Notes: a model not told the origin generated them from the sequence alone. 7,034 bases of DNA from CAYMLL01 sp964390645 (GCA_964390645.1 CAYMLL010000352.1:1-7034), one strand, 5' to 3'; shown: positions 1-6,724, numbered from the stretch's first letter. Made by a program: numbers and translations.

Positions 1-197
1 TCGACGGGTCCTCCAACGTGTAACGACGGGAACGCTTGTCGGTTACGATGCGTTCAAGAATTTGGAGACCACGGGATCAATAGGCCAGGTCAACGTCCCT
101 GCTTCGGTTCACGACAATCCGGATGATCGGGCACGGTACACCGATTCCTCCGCCCGGTCCCGAGGCACGCTCGATCAGCTATCAGACACGCGGGGCG

Positions 198-226
198 AAC
201 CGCACCGATGGGTGTCGGTGGCGGTT
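198..226 (-). terminator. Hairpin just downstream of the three-gene operon, probable terminator
   Basis: Read on the minus strand, this begins 3 bases after the TGA of the last operon gene. A 12-base arm (215-226) pairs with an 11-base arm (198-208) across a 6-base loop, with a single bulged C. The stem is GC-rich and closes with AACC/GGTT. No run of T follows on the minus strand (the next bases are CGCCCCGCG), so this is not a textbook intrinsic terminator. It could be a U-less terminator or a 3'-end stabilising stem that works with Rho. Its position exactly at the operon end is the main support. Confidence 0.5.
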
Positions 227-229
227 GCG

Positions 230-1816
230 TCAGCGAGACGCTGGAAGGATCTCTACCGTCGCGCGACCGATGGCCTCCCCCATCCTGTAGAAGCTTTCGG
301 CGTTGTCGTACCAGCGCTCGTGAGAAGGATGACGCCACGCGCCGCGAGCGTCCTCCGGCGGCCAGAAACCTCCAGTCTCGACAAAGCTGATGCTGCCGGC
401 GAATCCTGCTCGCGATGCGACCGCGCGCTGAGCCGCGATTATCTCCGGAAAATCCGGGGCGTCGCGGCCTCCACGCCCGCTGCCGACAATGATCACAGGC
501 AACCCGGGGACCCGCAGATCCCTGCGGAGATCCTCGACGAGCATCGTGAGGTACTCCGCGAAGACGGGAGGGCTCTTGTCGTTCTCGCCCAGGTTCAGCA
601 CGAGGCCCGAGATTTCGTGGCCGGAGTCATCGGTGTAGTCCGGGAACTTGTCCGGGAGCCGAGCCAGAGAGTCGCGGACTTGCTCGAGTAGCAGCTTGTA
701 GGTCTTGCCGGTTTGACCCGAGTTGGGGGGACGCAGGTCGACCGTCAACGACGGCAGGCCCAGCGCCGTCTTCAGGATACAGACCTGCTCCTCGAAGTGG
801 TTTCCCAGGACGTGCCCGAAGGCCAGCTCCGATCCGATCCCGCGTTTTCGATCGCCTCCGTAGCCCACCCCGAGGGCCCCCGACTTCGGACCACGCCGAT
901 CGAACTGGATCCAGACATCCGGTCGCGTCGTCCAGGCGCCCTTCTCATCGAGCAGGTGCCGATAGCGAGCTCTGGTCTCTTCGTTGAGCACCAGATCATC
1001 GAGAGTGCCTCGATTCTGGCCCGGCTTCGGTCCGTGCGATCCCACGACCACGCCTCCACCGATGTGAGACCAGCCGCCGACCATGAGGAAGACCTTCACC
1101 GGTCCCCGGACGGGTCGGAAGAGATCGAGCTCCTTCAGGACGCTGCGGACGATCGGTGGGTAGAGCGGCTTTCGATCGAAAAAGAACGGGTCGGCGCCAT
1201 GGGAGGCCGGCCGTGTCATGTCGATCAGGTCTCGCACGTACGTGTACATGTCGTTGGTCGGCACCTTGTGGGCTGCCATGACCTTCGCGGCGATCTTGTT
1301 GTATTCGAGCTCCGAACCCTTCTGAAAGACATCGCTCTCGGAGTGCCGGATCGGCGTCGTGCTGGCCCAGATCAGCTTTGCACCGGTCGTCCGAAGACGC
1401 TGGACGATATCATCGAGGTTGCGCTCGTACTGCCGGGGAGCGGTTGTGCGCACGCCGCCGGCATGCCGCGGAAGAACACGGAAGGCCCGCATGCCCGGCG
1501 CGCGATGAACGAGGTCACCCAGCCCGAAATTGAAGTGGATCAGATCCCACTTCGAGTCGCCGAGCAGACGATCCAGATCGGCGAGCGCCATGGTCGTGTT
1601 GCGGACCTCACCGGGACGCATCGCCGCGAAGACGAGCTCCACCCGTCCCTGGAGGATCTGGGCGGCGCCGGTCGCGGGCTGCGAGTAAACGCTGTCGCCC
1701 AGGATCAGAACACGGGGCAAGGGCTCGGCCGCCGCCACGGCGGACACGCCCAGGAGGGTCACGACCGTCAATTGCTGGATCTTTCGCCGGAAGCCGAGCG
1801 AGGCCACTGAGGACAC
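230..1816 (-). CDS. Secreted two-domain SGNH hydrolase / sialate O-acetylesterase-like protein
   Basis: The product is 528 residues if translation starts at the GTG at 1816. That start overlaps the upstream stop as TAGTG and has a GAGGTG Shine-Dalgarno 8 bases before it; a GTG at 1807 is an alternative. Residues 1-30 form a Sec signal peptide: RRK, then a hydrophobic stretch, then AAA before Glu31. Residues about 34-230 form a first SGNH/GDSL-like domain with G40-D41-S42 as block I and N96-F-G-L-G-D101 near block III. Residues about 239-525 resemble the SASA/sialate O-acetylesterase family (PF03629), matching it in the VKVF start, VGYG...IGSELAFGHVLG (residues 317-338), LRPPNSG (361-367), the GEND block (410-413) and SFYRMGEAIG (508-517). 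Such enzymes remove O-acetyl groups from exported glycans. The expected Ser in domain two is Trp249 (GGWSH instead of GQSNM), so activity is doubtful. The reading frame stays open upstream of 1816, but that stretch lies inside the DUF1552 gene and is a shadow. Family membership is fairly sure, substrate unknown. Confidence 0.85.
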   Translation of the reverse strand: MSSVASLGFRRKIQQLTVVTLLGVSAVAAAEPLPRVLILGDSVYSQPATGAAQILQGRVELVFAAMRPGEVRNTTMALADLDRLLGDSKWDLIHFNFGLGDLVHRAPGMRAFRVLPRHAGGVRTTAPRQYERNLDDIVQRLRTTGAKLIWASTTPIRHSESDVFQKGSELEYNKIAAKVMAAHKVPTNDMYTYVRDLIDMTRPASHGADPFFFDRKPLYPPIVRSVLKELDLFRPVRGPVKVFLMVGGWSHIGGGVVVGSHGPKPGQNRGTLDDLVLNEETRARYRHLLDEKGAWTTRPDVWIQFDRRGPKSGALGVGYGGDRKRGIGSELAFGHVLGNHFEEQVCILKTALGLPSLTVDLRPPNSGQTGKTYKLLLEQVRDSLARLPDKFPDYTDDSGHEISGLVLNLGENDKSPPVFAEYLTMLVEDLRRDLRVPGLPVIIVGSGRGGRDAPDFPEIIAAQRAVASRAGFAGSISFVETGGFWPPEDARGAWRHPSHERWYDNAESFYRMGEAIGRATVEILPASR

Positions 1817-3180
1817 TAGGCCAGCACCTCGGTCATCCGTCCTGTGCTGTCGGCGAAGCGTTCGACTTGCACGTCGAGCGCGTCGAGCATCGTGACGAAC
1901 AGGTTGGCAAGGGGTACCTTCCGCTCGCCCTCGAAGGAATGAAGATGACCGTGCCGGAAGCCCAGCTTGTTGCCGCCGGCAAGGTGAATCGGATAGTTCC
2001 GCGTGTTGTGCGAGGCGTGCGGGTGTGCGGATCCCCAGAGCACCAGCGTGCGATCGAGCATGTTGCCGTCGCCTTCCGGGGTGCTGCGCAGGCGCTCGAG
2101 AAAGTAGGCGTGTTGCTCGGCGCGCCAGCGATCCCACTGTCCCGAGTAGTCGGCCGGCCGCTTGTGAGCGATGTCGTGTGTGGCGCCCTTGTATCCGAGG
2201 ACGTAGGTCGCGTAATTCCACATCTCGCTGTCGGAGGACTGCTCGCTCTCCAGCATCAACGTGGCGAAACGCGTCGAGTCGGTCTGGAAGGCCAGGTAGA
2301 TGAGGTCGTACATGCAGCGAATGTACTCTCGGGGATCCTTGTGGGAGACCTCGAGGTTCAGTCCCTTGGTGTCGACCTTCGGAAGGGGCGAGTGCGTCCA
2401 CTTGCTGGTGCGCTCGACACGCTGCTCCAGAGCGCGAATCGAGTCGAGATACTCCTCCATCTTGCCCTGGTCTTGCTTCCCGAGTCGCCGCTTGAGGTTT
2501 CGGCTGTGGTCCAGGAGTAAGTCGAGGATGCTCGCCTCTCTCTTGAGCCCGGCCCGGACGCCCTTCACACTCTTGCCAGCGTAGGGGTCGAAGAGCCGAT
2601 TGAAGATCTCCTGGGGCTTGTGCATGGAGGGAATGGGACGACCCGGTCCCCGATGCGAGAGTGTCTTGCTGGAGCCGTAGGACCCGGTGCCTCCCTCCGT
2701 CCCGAGCACGAGAGAAGCGTGGCGCGTCCGGTGTCCGTGGAGGTTCGCGGCGATCTGATCGATCGAGATGTTGTTCGTCTTCTCGAACTCGGTCATGTCG
2801 GCGCCGGTCGCGAAAACATCGCCCGAGCTGTGCCCTCCCATGGCCCAGCCGCCACGGTGATCGAGTCCCCGCAGATAGGTGACGTAATCCTTCAAGGGCT
2901 CGAAGGGCGCCGAGGACTTGTTGAAGCTCAACGGACCCGGATCCCGGCAGGGCCACCAGCTCCAGTCGTGATGGGGCTGCTTTCCCCTTGGAAGCCCGTG
3001 GGTTCCGTTCGGCATGTAGGCGCCGTAGGCAAAGTAGCTGACCAGCATGCGCCGGGGGAGATTCGACGCGGCCGCCGCGTTCCGGGTCCAGCCCATCGCG
3101 TTCAGCAAGGGCAGCGCCAGTGCGACTCCACCTCCACGCAAGAGCTCCCGTCGACTCAGCTGCCAGCTCTTCTGCGTCAT
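1816..3180 (-). CDS. DUF1552 family exported protein with Tat signal
   Basis: The product is 454 residues from the ATG at 3180. An in-frame ATG at 3249 would add 23 residues of basic, non-signal-like sequence and overlap the upstream gene by 26 bases. The 3180 start instead puts the twin-arginine motif S-R-R-E-L-L at residues 9-14, followed by a hydrophobic segment (VALALPLLNAMG) as expected for a Tat signal, and leaves a 43-base gap to the upstream stop. A weak purine-rich GGAAGAAAG precedes the start. The body matches DUF1552 (PF07586) as I know it: an early YMPNGTHG segment, FEPLKDYVTYLRGLDH, GGHSSGD, a SIDQIAA segment, an 'LDSIRALEQRV' helix and a late GNMLDRTLVLWGS. No biochemical role is established for the family; members are typically encoded next to PSCyt1/DUF1592 proteins, as here. 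Export by Tat suggests it folds in the cytoplasm, perhaps with a cofactor. Family call is confident; function is unknown. Confidence 0.92.
   Translation of the reverse strand: MTQKSWQLSRRELLRGGGVALALPLLNAMGWTRNAAAASNLPRRMLVSYFAYGAYMPNGTHGLPRGKQPHHDWSWWPCRDPGPLSFNKSSAPFEPLKDYVTYLRGLDHRGGWAMGGHSSGDVFATGADMTEFEKTNNISIDQIAANLHGHRTRHASLVLGTEGGTGSYGSSKTLSHRGPGRPIPSMHKPQEIFNRLFDPYAGKSVKGVRAGLKREASILDLLLDHSRNLKRRLGKQDQGKMEEYLDSIRALEQRVERTSKWTHSPLPKVDTKGLNLEVSHKDPREYIRCMYDLIYLAFQTDSTRFATLMLESEQSSDSEMWNYATYVLGYKGATHDIAHKRPADYSGQWDRWRAEQHAYFLERLRSTPEGDGNMLDRTLVLWGSAHPHASHNTRNYPIHLAGGNKLGFRHGHLHSFEGERKVPLANLFVTMLDALDVQVERFADSTGRMTEVLA
1825..1830 (-). promoter_or_regulatory. Shine-Dalgarno GAGGTG deciding the GTG start of the SGNH gene
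   Basis: On the minus strand GAGGTG lies 8 bases upstream of the GTG at 1816, inside the last codons of the DUF1552 gene. The spacing fits 1816 much better than the second GTG at 1807 (17 bases). It implies translational coupling of the two genes. Confidence 0.6.
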
Positions 3181-3223
3181 GTGAGCTTTCTTCCGTGGCT
3201 TCCCGGGCCCGCCGGTCCGGCTC

Positions 3224-5743
3224 TTATCGAATCTCTCTGAAGACTTCACTTTGACAGATAGCGACGATCATGTCCTGAATCTTGTAGTCGTTTTCTTTCG
3301 CGCCCGCGAGGAGGCCATCGACGGCGAAGCGATCTCGATAGTCCAGCTCGCGGCCTAGTCCGTAGGCGAGAAGGCGTCGCAGGACATTCTCGACCACATC
3401 GTCCAGGCGATGATCGAGCAAGTACGCCTTCAAGTCGACCAGACCATCAACCCTGGGTCCAAGAGGCACGCGTGCGTCGGCCTCGATCTCGATCGTGTTG
3501 ATCGACTCGAGATAGGCGGCGTATCCCGCGAGATCCTCGTGGCGACGCCGGTCGAAGCCGCGGACTCGCGTGCCCTCCTTCGGAACCTTCGGCTGGTACC
3601 GACCGATGGCATTGTAACGCTCGAACGGTATTCCCCAGGGGTCCAGACGCGAGTGACAGTCGTTGCAGCTCTCGTCCTCCCGGTGCTTCGCCAGCAGGTC
3701 CTTGATCGAGAGGGCCTGCTCGGCCGACTCTCCGGCGGAGTCCGAAAGGGCAGGGACTTCGGCCGGCGGGGCCGGGACTTCATCGCCCAGGATCGACTCG
3801 CGCAGCCACACGGCCCGATAGATTGGATGCGGCGCCGAGCCCGTACTGTTGCCGATCAGCACCGACCCCTGTGTCAAGATCCCGCCGAGGCGGTGGGTTG
3901 GCCTCACGGAGACCGGCCGCAACTGGTCCCCCTTCACGCCGTCGACTCCGTAGTGTGCGGCGAGGGGCTGATTCAGATAGGCGAAGTCCGAATCGATCAG
4001 GTTTCGAACACTGGCGTTGCGCCGGATCAGCTCGGCGACGAAGCCCACGGTCTCGGCATGCATGTGGTCACGAATCGTCGGGCGGTACGGCTCCTCGGTC
4101 CCGGCTCGCTCCCCCCGGGGGACGTAGTACAGAAACCGCGGGAAAAGCTCTCGATTGATCGGAACGGTTTTCAGCTTCGTGAGGCTCAACCACTGTGTCG
4201 TGAAATCGCCGACGAAGTCTCTCGATCGCTCGTGGGCAAGGAGACGACGCACTTGCTGATCGATGACCTTCAGGTCGTCGAGCTTTCCGCGGCTCGCCAG
4301 ATCGAGCAGCTCCTCGTCCGGCATACTGGCCCACAGAAAATACGAGAGCTTCGACGCCAGCTCGTACTGCCGTGAGGTTCGATCGTCCTCCACCGTGTGG
4401 TAGAGGAACTGCGGCGAGATCAGGACCGTCGCGAGAGTCTCTCGCATCGCCGCCTCGAGGATCGCCGTCTCCGGAGCCACGAGCCCGTAGATCCTCACGA
4501 AGCGCCCCACCTCGTTGTCGGTGGCGGGTCGCCGATAGGCCCGCGAGAGGAAACGCCTCAGGACCGCCTTCACATAGGCCGCGGGATCCCGCTCGCGCAG
4601 AGGCGAGTCGAAGAGGATTCGGCGGTGGTGATGGGGCGGCCAGACCTCGCTCACCGGCGCCTCGAATTCAATCCACTCCACGACAGCCCGCGGCATGGTC
4701 AGGTTTCTCTTCCCGTCGTTGAGCGTGCCATCATCGTAGAGATTCTGCGGGGTGATCACCATCGTATCTGGAAGACGCTTGCCGTTCTTTCGACCGCCGG
4801 GTTTCGCCGGGTGGTTCTCCATGCGGCCGCGAAACTCGAAGATTTCCGGGCGGTCCGGACTGTTGCGAAGCCGCAGGGTCCCCACGGGCTCCATGCGCTG
4901 CGTCGAGCTGTTCACGTTGAGCCCGTAGCCCATCACCAGACGCAACGGAAGCTCCTCGACTCCTGGAGGCAAGATCGCCGACGCCTTGATGCGGATGCGA
5001 TACTCGCCGGCTCGTGGAAAGCTCCTCAGTCCCATTCCCGTGGCCGGTGTGTTCCGACGGTTGCCCCAGACGCCGATCTCGTCGGCCCCGAGCCCACGAT
5101 CCAGTCCGTGAGGCTCCCATTCACGCCGCGTCCGGTGGACTTCGGGCTTCGCGGGGTCGACGATTGCACTCGCCATCGCTCGCCGGGCATTTTCGAGGTA
5201 GCGGTCGATCTGCTCGGGACCGATGAGCATGAACTCGGCGGTGTTATTGAACCGGTAGGGCTTGACCGGGTCTCTTGGCAGGTTGTCGACGAGCTTCAGC
5301 GGAAAACCGAGGAGATCGCGAAGGGTGTTGGCGTACTCGACGTTGGTCAGGCGCCTTGCCGTCGGGATCCGGGGAGCATCGGAAGCCCGCTGGGCCAGAG
5401 ACTCGAGCCCGGACTCGATCCAGCCGGCGATGGCCCGTCGCTCCGAGTCGGTCGGTTGCGGCTCATCCTCGGGGGGCATTTCGCCCGCGCGCAAAACATC
5501 GAGAACTTTCTCCCAGCGCTCGATCTCGAGTCCTTTCGCGAGGTGCTTCGCCTCGAGGGTATGAAGCGAGATCTTGCGCTTCTGCTTCTTCGGGCCGTGA
5601 CAGCGGACACAGCGGAACTCGAAGAAGGGCCCAACCTTCGTCTCGACACCGTCTTCAGCTTCGGCCAGGTCGTCGCCCGCCGGCACCGTCAGGGTCGATG
5701 CCAGACAGAGAAAGAGTATGAGTTCTCGTGTGCGCTCGATCAT
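3224..5743 (-). CDS. Large secreted PSCyt1/DUF1592-type cytochrome c-like protein
   Basis: This is an 839-residue first gene of the operon, starting at ATG 5743. There is a Sec signal-like N-terminus (RTRELILFLCLASTLTVPA), and no other Met until about residue 89. Domains in order, from remembered family patterns: planctomycete cytochrome C (PSCyt1, PF07635) about 37-110 with haem motif C45-V-R-C48-H49 and the GEMPP signature at 87-91; DUF1587 about 129-195 (LTNVEYANTLRDLLG); a beta-rich spacer about 200-375; DUF1595 about 388-450 (FLSRAYRRPATDNEV); DUF1592 about 456-600 (LASKLSYFLWASMPDEELL, ending FAYLNQPLAAHYGV); DUF1588 about 615-715 (LGGILTQGSVL, then C693-N-D-C696-H697 in front of SRLDPWGIPFE); DUF1585 about 765-838 (LLAYGLGRELDYRDR). 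Two CxxCH motifs suggest two covalently bound c-type haems, so a redox role outside the cytoplasm is likely, but the reaction is unknown. It ends 43 bases before the DUF1552 start. The Shine-Dalgarno is weak (GAGCG). Confidence 0.93.
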   Translation of the reverse strand: MIERTRELILFLCLASTLTVPAGDDLAEAEDGVETKVGPFFEFRCVRCHGPKKQKRKISLHTLEAKHLAKGLEIERWEKVLDVLRAGEMPPEDEPQPTDSERRAIAGWIESGLESLAQRASDAPRIPTARRLTNVEYANTLRDLLGFPLKLVDNLPRDPVKPYRFNNTAEFMLIGPEQIDRYLENARRAMASAIVDPAKPEVHRTRREWEPHGLDRGLGADEIGVWGNRRNTPATGMGLRSFPRAGEYRIRIKASAILPPGVEELPLRLVMGYGLNVNSSTQRMEPVGTLRLRNSPDRPEIFEFRGRMENHPAKPGGRKNGKRLPDTMVITPQNLYDDGTLNDGKRNLTMPRAVVEWIEFEAPVSEVWPPHHHRRILFDSPLRERDPAAYVKAVLRRFLSRAYRRPATDNEVGRFVRIYGLVAPETAILEAAMRETLATVLISPQFLYHTVEDDRTSRQYELASKLSYFLWASMPDEELLDLASRGKLDDLKVIDQQVRRLLAHERSRDFVGDFTTQWLSLTKLKTVPINRELFPRFLYYVPRGERAGTEEPYRPTIRDHMHAETVGFVAELIRRNASVRNLIDSDFAYLNQPLAAHYGVDGVKGDQLRPVSVRPTHRLGGILTQGSVLIGNSTGSAPHPIYRAVWLRESILGDEVPAPPAEVPALSDSAGESAEQALSIKDLLAKHREDESCNDCHSRLDPWGIPFERYNAIGRYQPKVPKEGTRVRGFDRRRHEDLAGYAAYLESINTIEIEADARVPLGPRVDGLVDLKAYLLDHRLDDVVENVLRRLLAYGLGRELDYRDRFAVDGLLAGAKENDYKIQDMIVAICQSEVFREIR

Positions 5744-5794
5744 GCGCTCGCGTGGACAGGCAGCTGGCGCCGCGGAGGAGATTCGTCGCGCTCG

Positions 5795-5834
5795 ATGGAG
5801 TCGAGTCCGGGCTCGTCGAGGGTCTCGACTCCAT
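5795..5834. repeat. 11-bp perfect inverted repeat upstream of the cytochrome-like gene, possible operator
   Basis: ATGGAGTCGAG (5795-5805) is repeated inverted as CTCGACTCCAT (5824-5834), 11 of 11 bases, with an 18-base spacer. The spacer itself contains the near-palindrome CTCGTCGAG (5812-5820), so the hexamer GTCGAG or its complement occurs three times in 30 bases. Arm centres are 29 bp apart, near three helical turns. It lies 52-91 bases upstream of the ATG at 5743. It could be a binding site for a dimeric regulator of the operon or, if transcribed, a leader hairpin. No regulator is encoded in the window. Confidence 0.45.
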
Positions 5835-5838
5835 TCTA
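5833..5838 (-). promoter_or_regulatory. Candidate -10 element (TAGAAT) for the operon
   Basis: On the minus strand TAGAAT matches 5 of 6 bases of the sigma-70 -10 consensus, about 90 bases upstream of the first start codon. No good -35 hexamer sits at 16-18 bases; a TTGAAT is present but 26 bases away. If real, transcription would start near 5826, inside the inverted repeat, so the repeat would overlap the promoter as an operator. This is weak evidence from a short match. Confidence 0.2.
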
Positions 5839-6151
5839 TCCAGAGTAGTGGAGCCCGAAGAGCGATTCAATGTCGCGTATGGAATGGTCCGCGAAACCGA
5901 ATGGGTTGCACCTACCCCGATACGGCGCTTCCTCCGTCCAGTGTTGCTACGCGGCCAGGTAACGACGGTTGGCTCGAACAGTGAACACGCAGACGATCGC
6001 GTTTGCGGGTGAAGGAACAGAATCCGAACAGAAGACGTCCCGGAATGTCAGTCGCTTCGTCAGCAATCCCGCCTGCATCGCTGGCGTCCGAGTCTCAGAA
6101 CCGAACTCCGAAGCTCGGTGGGCTGCTGAATTTTTAACACCGTGAGGCCTC

Positions 6152-6724
6152 ATGAGTTTTTTGACCCTACGGGTGATGGGCACGAACCCGTCGGCTTTCC
6201 TGGGCGACGCCCGGCGACCGGTGGAGAACGTCTCGTGGGAAGATCTGAACGCCGAAGACGGCTTCCTTGCGTCGACGGGGCTCTCGCTACCCTCGGAGGC
6301 GCAGTGGGAGTACGCGGCCCGCGGGGGGACGCGCACGTTGTTCAGCTTCGGCGACGATTGCGATCAGAATCGCTGTGTACCCTTTGCCGGCGACGCTTAC
6401 ATGTGGTGGTGTGGCAACAGCGACACGGGCAACGGCAGGGAGACGCACCCCGTGGGCGCGAAGCTGCCGAATCCCTTCGGGCTTCACGACATGCATGGCG
6501 GTGTCTTGGAGTGGTGCGAGGATGTCTACAACGATGAGTTCTATGGCACGGCCGCGGCTGCCGGTCCGGATCCGGTCTCCACTGCGGGCTCCGGGTGCCG
6601 CGTCTCCCGCGGCGGCAGCTGGGGCAGCCGCGCCGGGGACTGTCGCTCGGCGGACCGAATCAGGTACTCCCCGGTCTTCCGCTCCCGCCACTTCGGTTTT
6701 CGCCCCCTCAGGCCGTTACCCTGA
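6152..6724 (+). CDS. FGE/C-type-lectin-fold protein, N-terminally short, candidate DGR variable protein
   Basis: The product is 190 residues of the FGE-sulfatase family (PF03781). Homology begins almost at once, at V9-M-G-T-N-P-S, followed by RPVENVSWEDLN, LSLPSEAQWEYAARGGT, NPFGLHDMHGGVLEW, RVSRGGSW and a GFRPLRPLP end. Family proteins normally have about 60-100 more residues before this point (the MVxIPGG and EVTxxQY part). An in-frame TGA at 6143-6145 blocks any extension, so the gene is truncated or the start region was rearranged. In human FGE the active-site pair lies in RGGSYMCHRSYC; here the first position is Ser159 and only Cys164 remains, so it should not make formylglycine. The C-terminal 35 or so residues match the layout of DGR variable regions of the lectin-fold type, making a variable ligand-binding protein the best guess. 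No signal peptide is visible. GAGG lies 4 bases before ATG, which is short for a ribosome site. It may be a working gene or a decayed copy. Confidence 0.8.
   Translation: MSFLTLRVMGTNPSAFLGDARRPVENVSWEDLNAEDGFLASTGLSLPSEAQWEYAARGGTRTLFSFGDDCDQNRCVPFAGDAYMWWCGNSDTGNGRETHPVGAKLPNPFGLHDMHGGVLEWCEDVYNDEFYGTAAAAGPDPVSTAGSGCRVSRGGSWGSRAGDCRSADRIRYSPVFRSRHFGFRPLRPLP
6608..6715 (+). other. Candidate diversity-generating retroelement variable region (VR)
   Basis: This spans codons 153-188 of the FGE-like gene. The fixed framework reads RGGSW...A.. CRSA.R.R.SP..R....GFRPLRP. The 13 positions between framework residues are G158 S159 R160, D163, D168, I170, Y172, V175 F176 and S178 R179 H180 F181. All 13 codons end in C, and every one can be derived from AAC (or ATC for F181) by replacing only A at positions 1 and 2. 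Of the 14 other codons from W157 to R184, only 4 end in C. DGRs convert template A to any base, and AAC codons are favoured in templates of lectin-fold targets, so the pattern is what one VR copy would look like. The template repeat and reverse transcriptase are not in view, so the call rests on pattern and family knowledge. Confidence 0.6.
6695..6724 (+). other. Invariant 3' end of the VR, possible initiation-of-mutagenic-homology (IMH) site
   Basis: After the last variable codon the sequence becomes invariant-looking and C-rich (GGTTTTCGCCCCCTCAGG), encoding GFRPLRPLP up to the stop. In known DGRs the 3' end of the VR carries a GC-rich IMH element that sets the direction of cDNA transfer. 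The position fits, but identity needs the template repeat for comparison. Confidence 0.35.

Larger units (their letters stand above)
5744..6151. other. Intergenic gap between divergent genes
   Basis: About 400 bases separate the minus-strand operon from the plus-strand FGE-like gene. The left part holds an inverted repeat and a possible -10 element for the operon. The right part (6121-6160) is locally AT-rich with two T-runs and short palindromes next to the FGE-like start. A 54-codon frame from the GTG at 5981 to the TGA at 6143-6145 exists, but its composition and lack of recognisable motifs do not support a gene. No RNA gene was recognised. Confidence 0.6.

Noticed and set aside
1..126. 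Possible 3' end of a gene entering from the left, frame 1 with a Cys-rich CNDGNAC stretch
   Set aside because: The likeness is limited to a few residues, after which the frame loses any family character before its stop; it could not be supported.
1817..2956. Long upstream extension of the SGNH reading frame, giving a 908-residue protein
   Set aside because: The extra 380 codons lie inside the DUF1552 gene on the same strand in another frame, are rich in Arg, His and Pro with no domain, and precede a clear signal peptide at 1816.
4397..5848. 483-codon open frame on the plus strand opposite the cytochrome-like gene
   Set aside because: It is antisense to a gene with unmistakable domains; the translation is Arg/Leu/Val-rich without motifs, as expected for a mirror frame in GC-rich coding DNA. 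The same holds for the plus frames at 62-691, 713-1810, 1867-2520 and 3410-4375.
5981..6145. 54-codon plus-strand frame ending in TGA in phase with the FGE-like gene, which might suggest TGA readthrough or selenocysteine
   Set aside because: The upstream residues do not resemble the missing FGE N-terminus, codon use is atypical, and no SECIS-like hairpin was evident after the TGA.
6152..6724. Annotation as sulfatase-activating formylglycine-generating enzyme
   Set aside because: One of the two catalytic cysteines is missing, the N-terminal part of the fold is absent, and no sulfatase is in the window.
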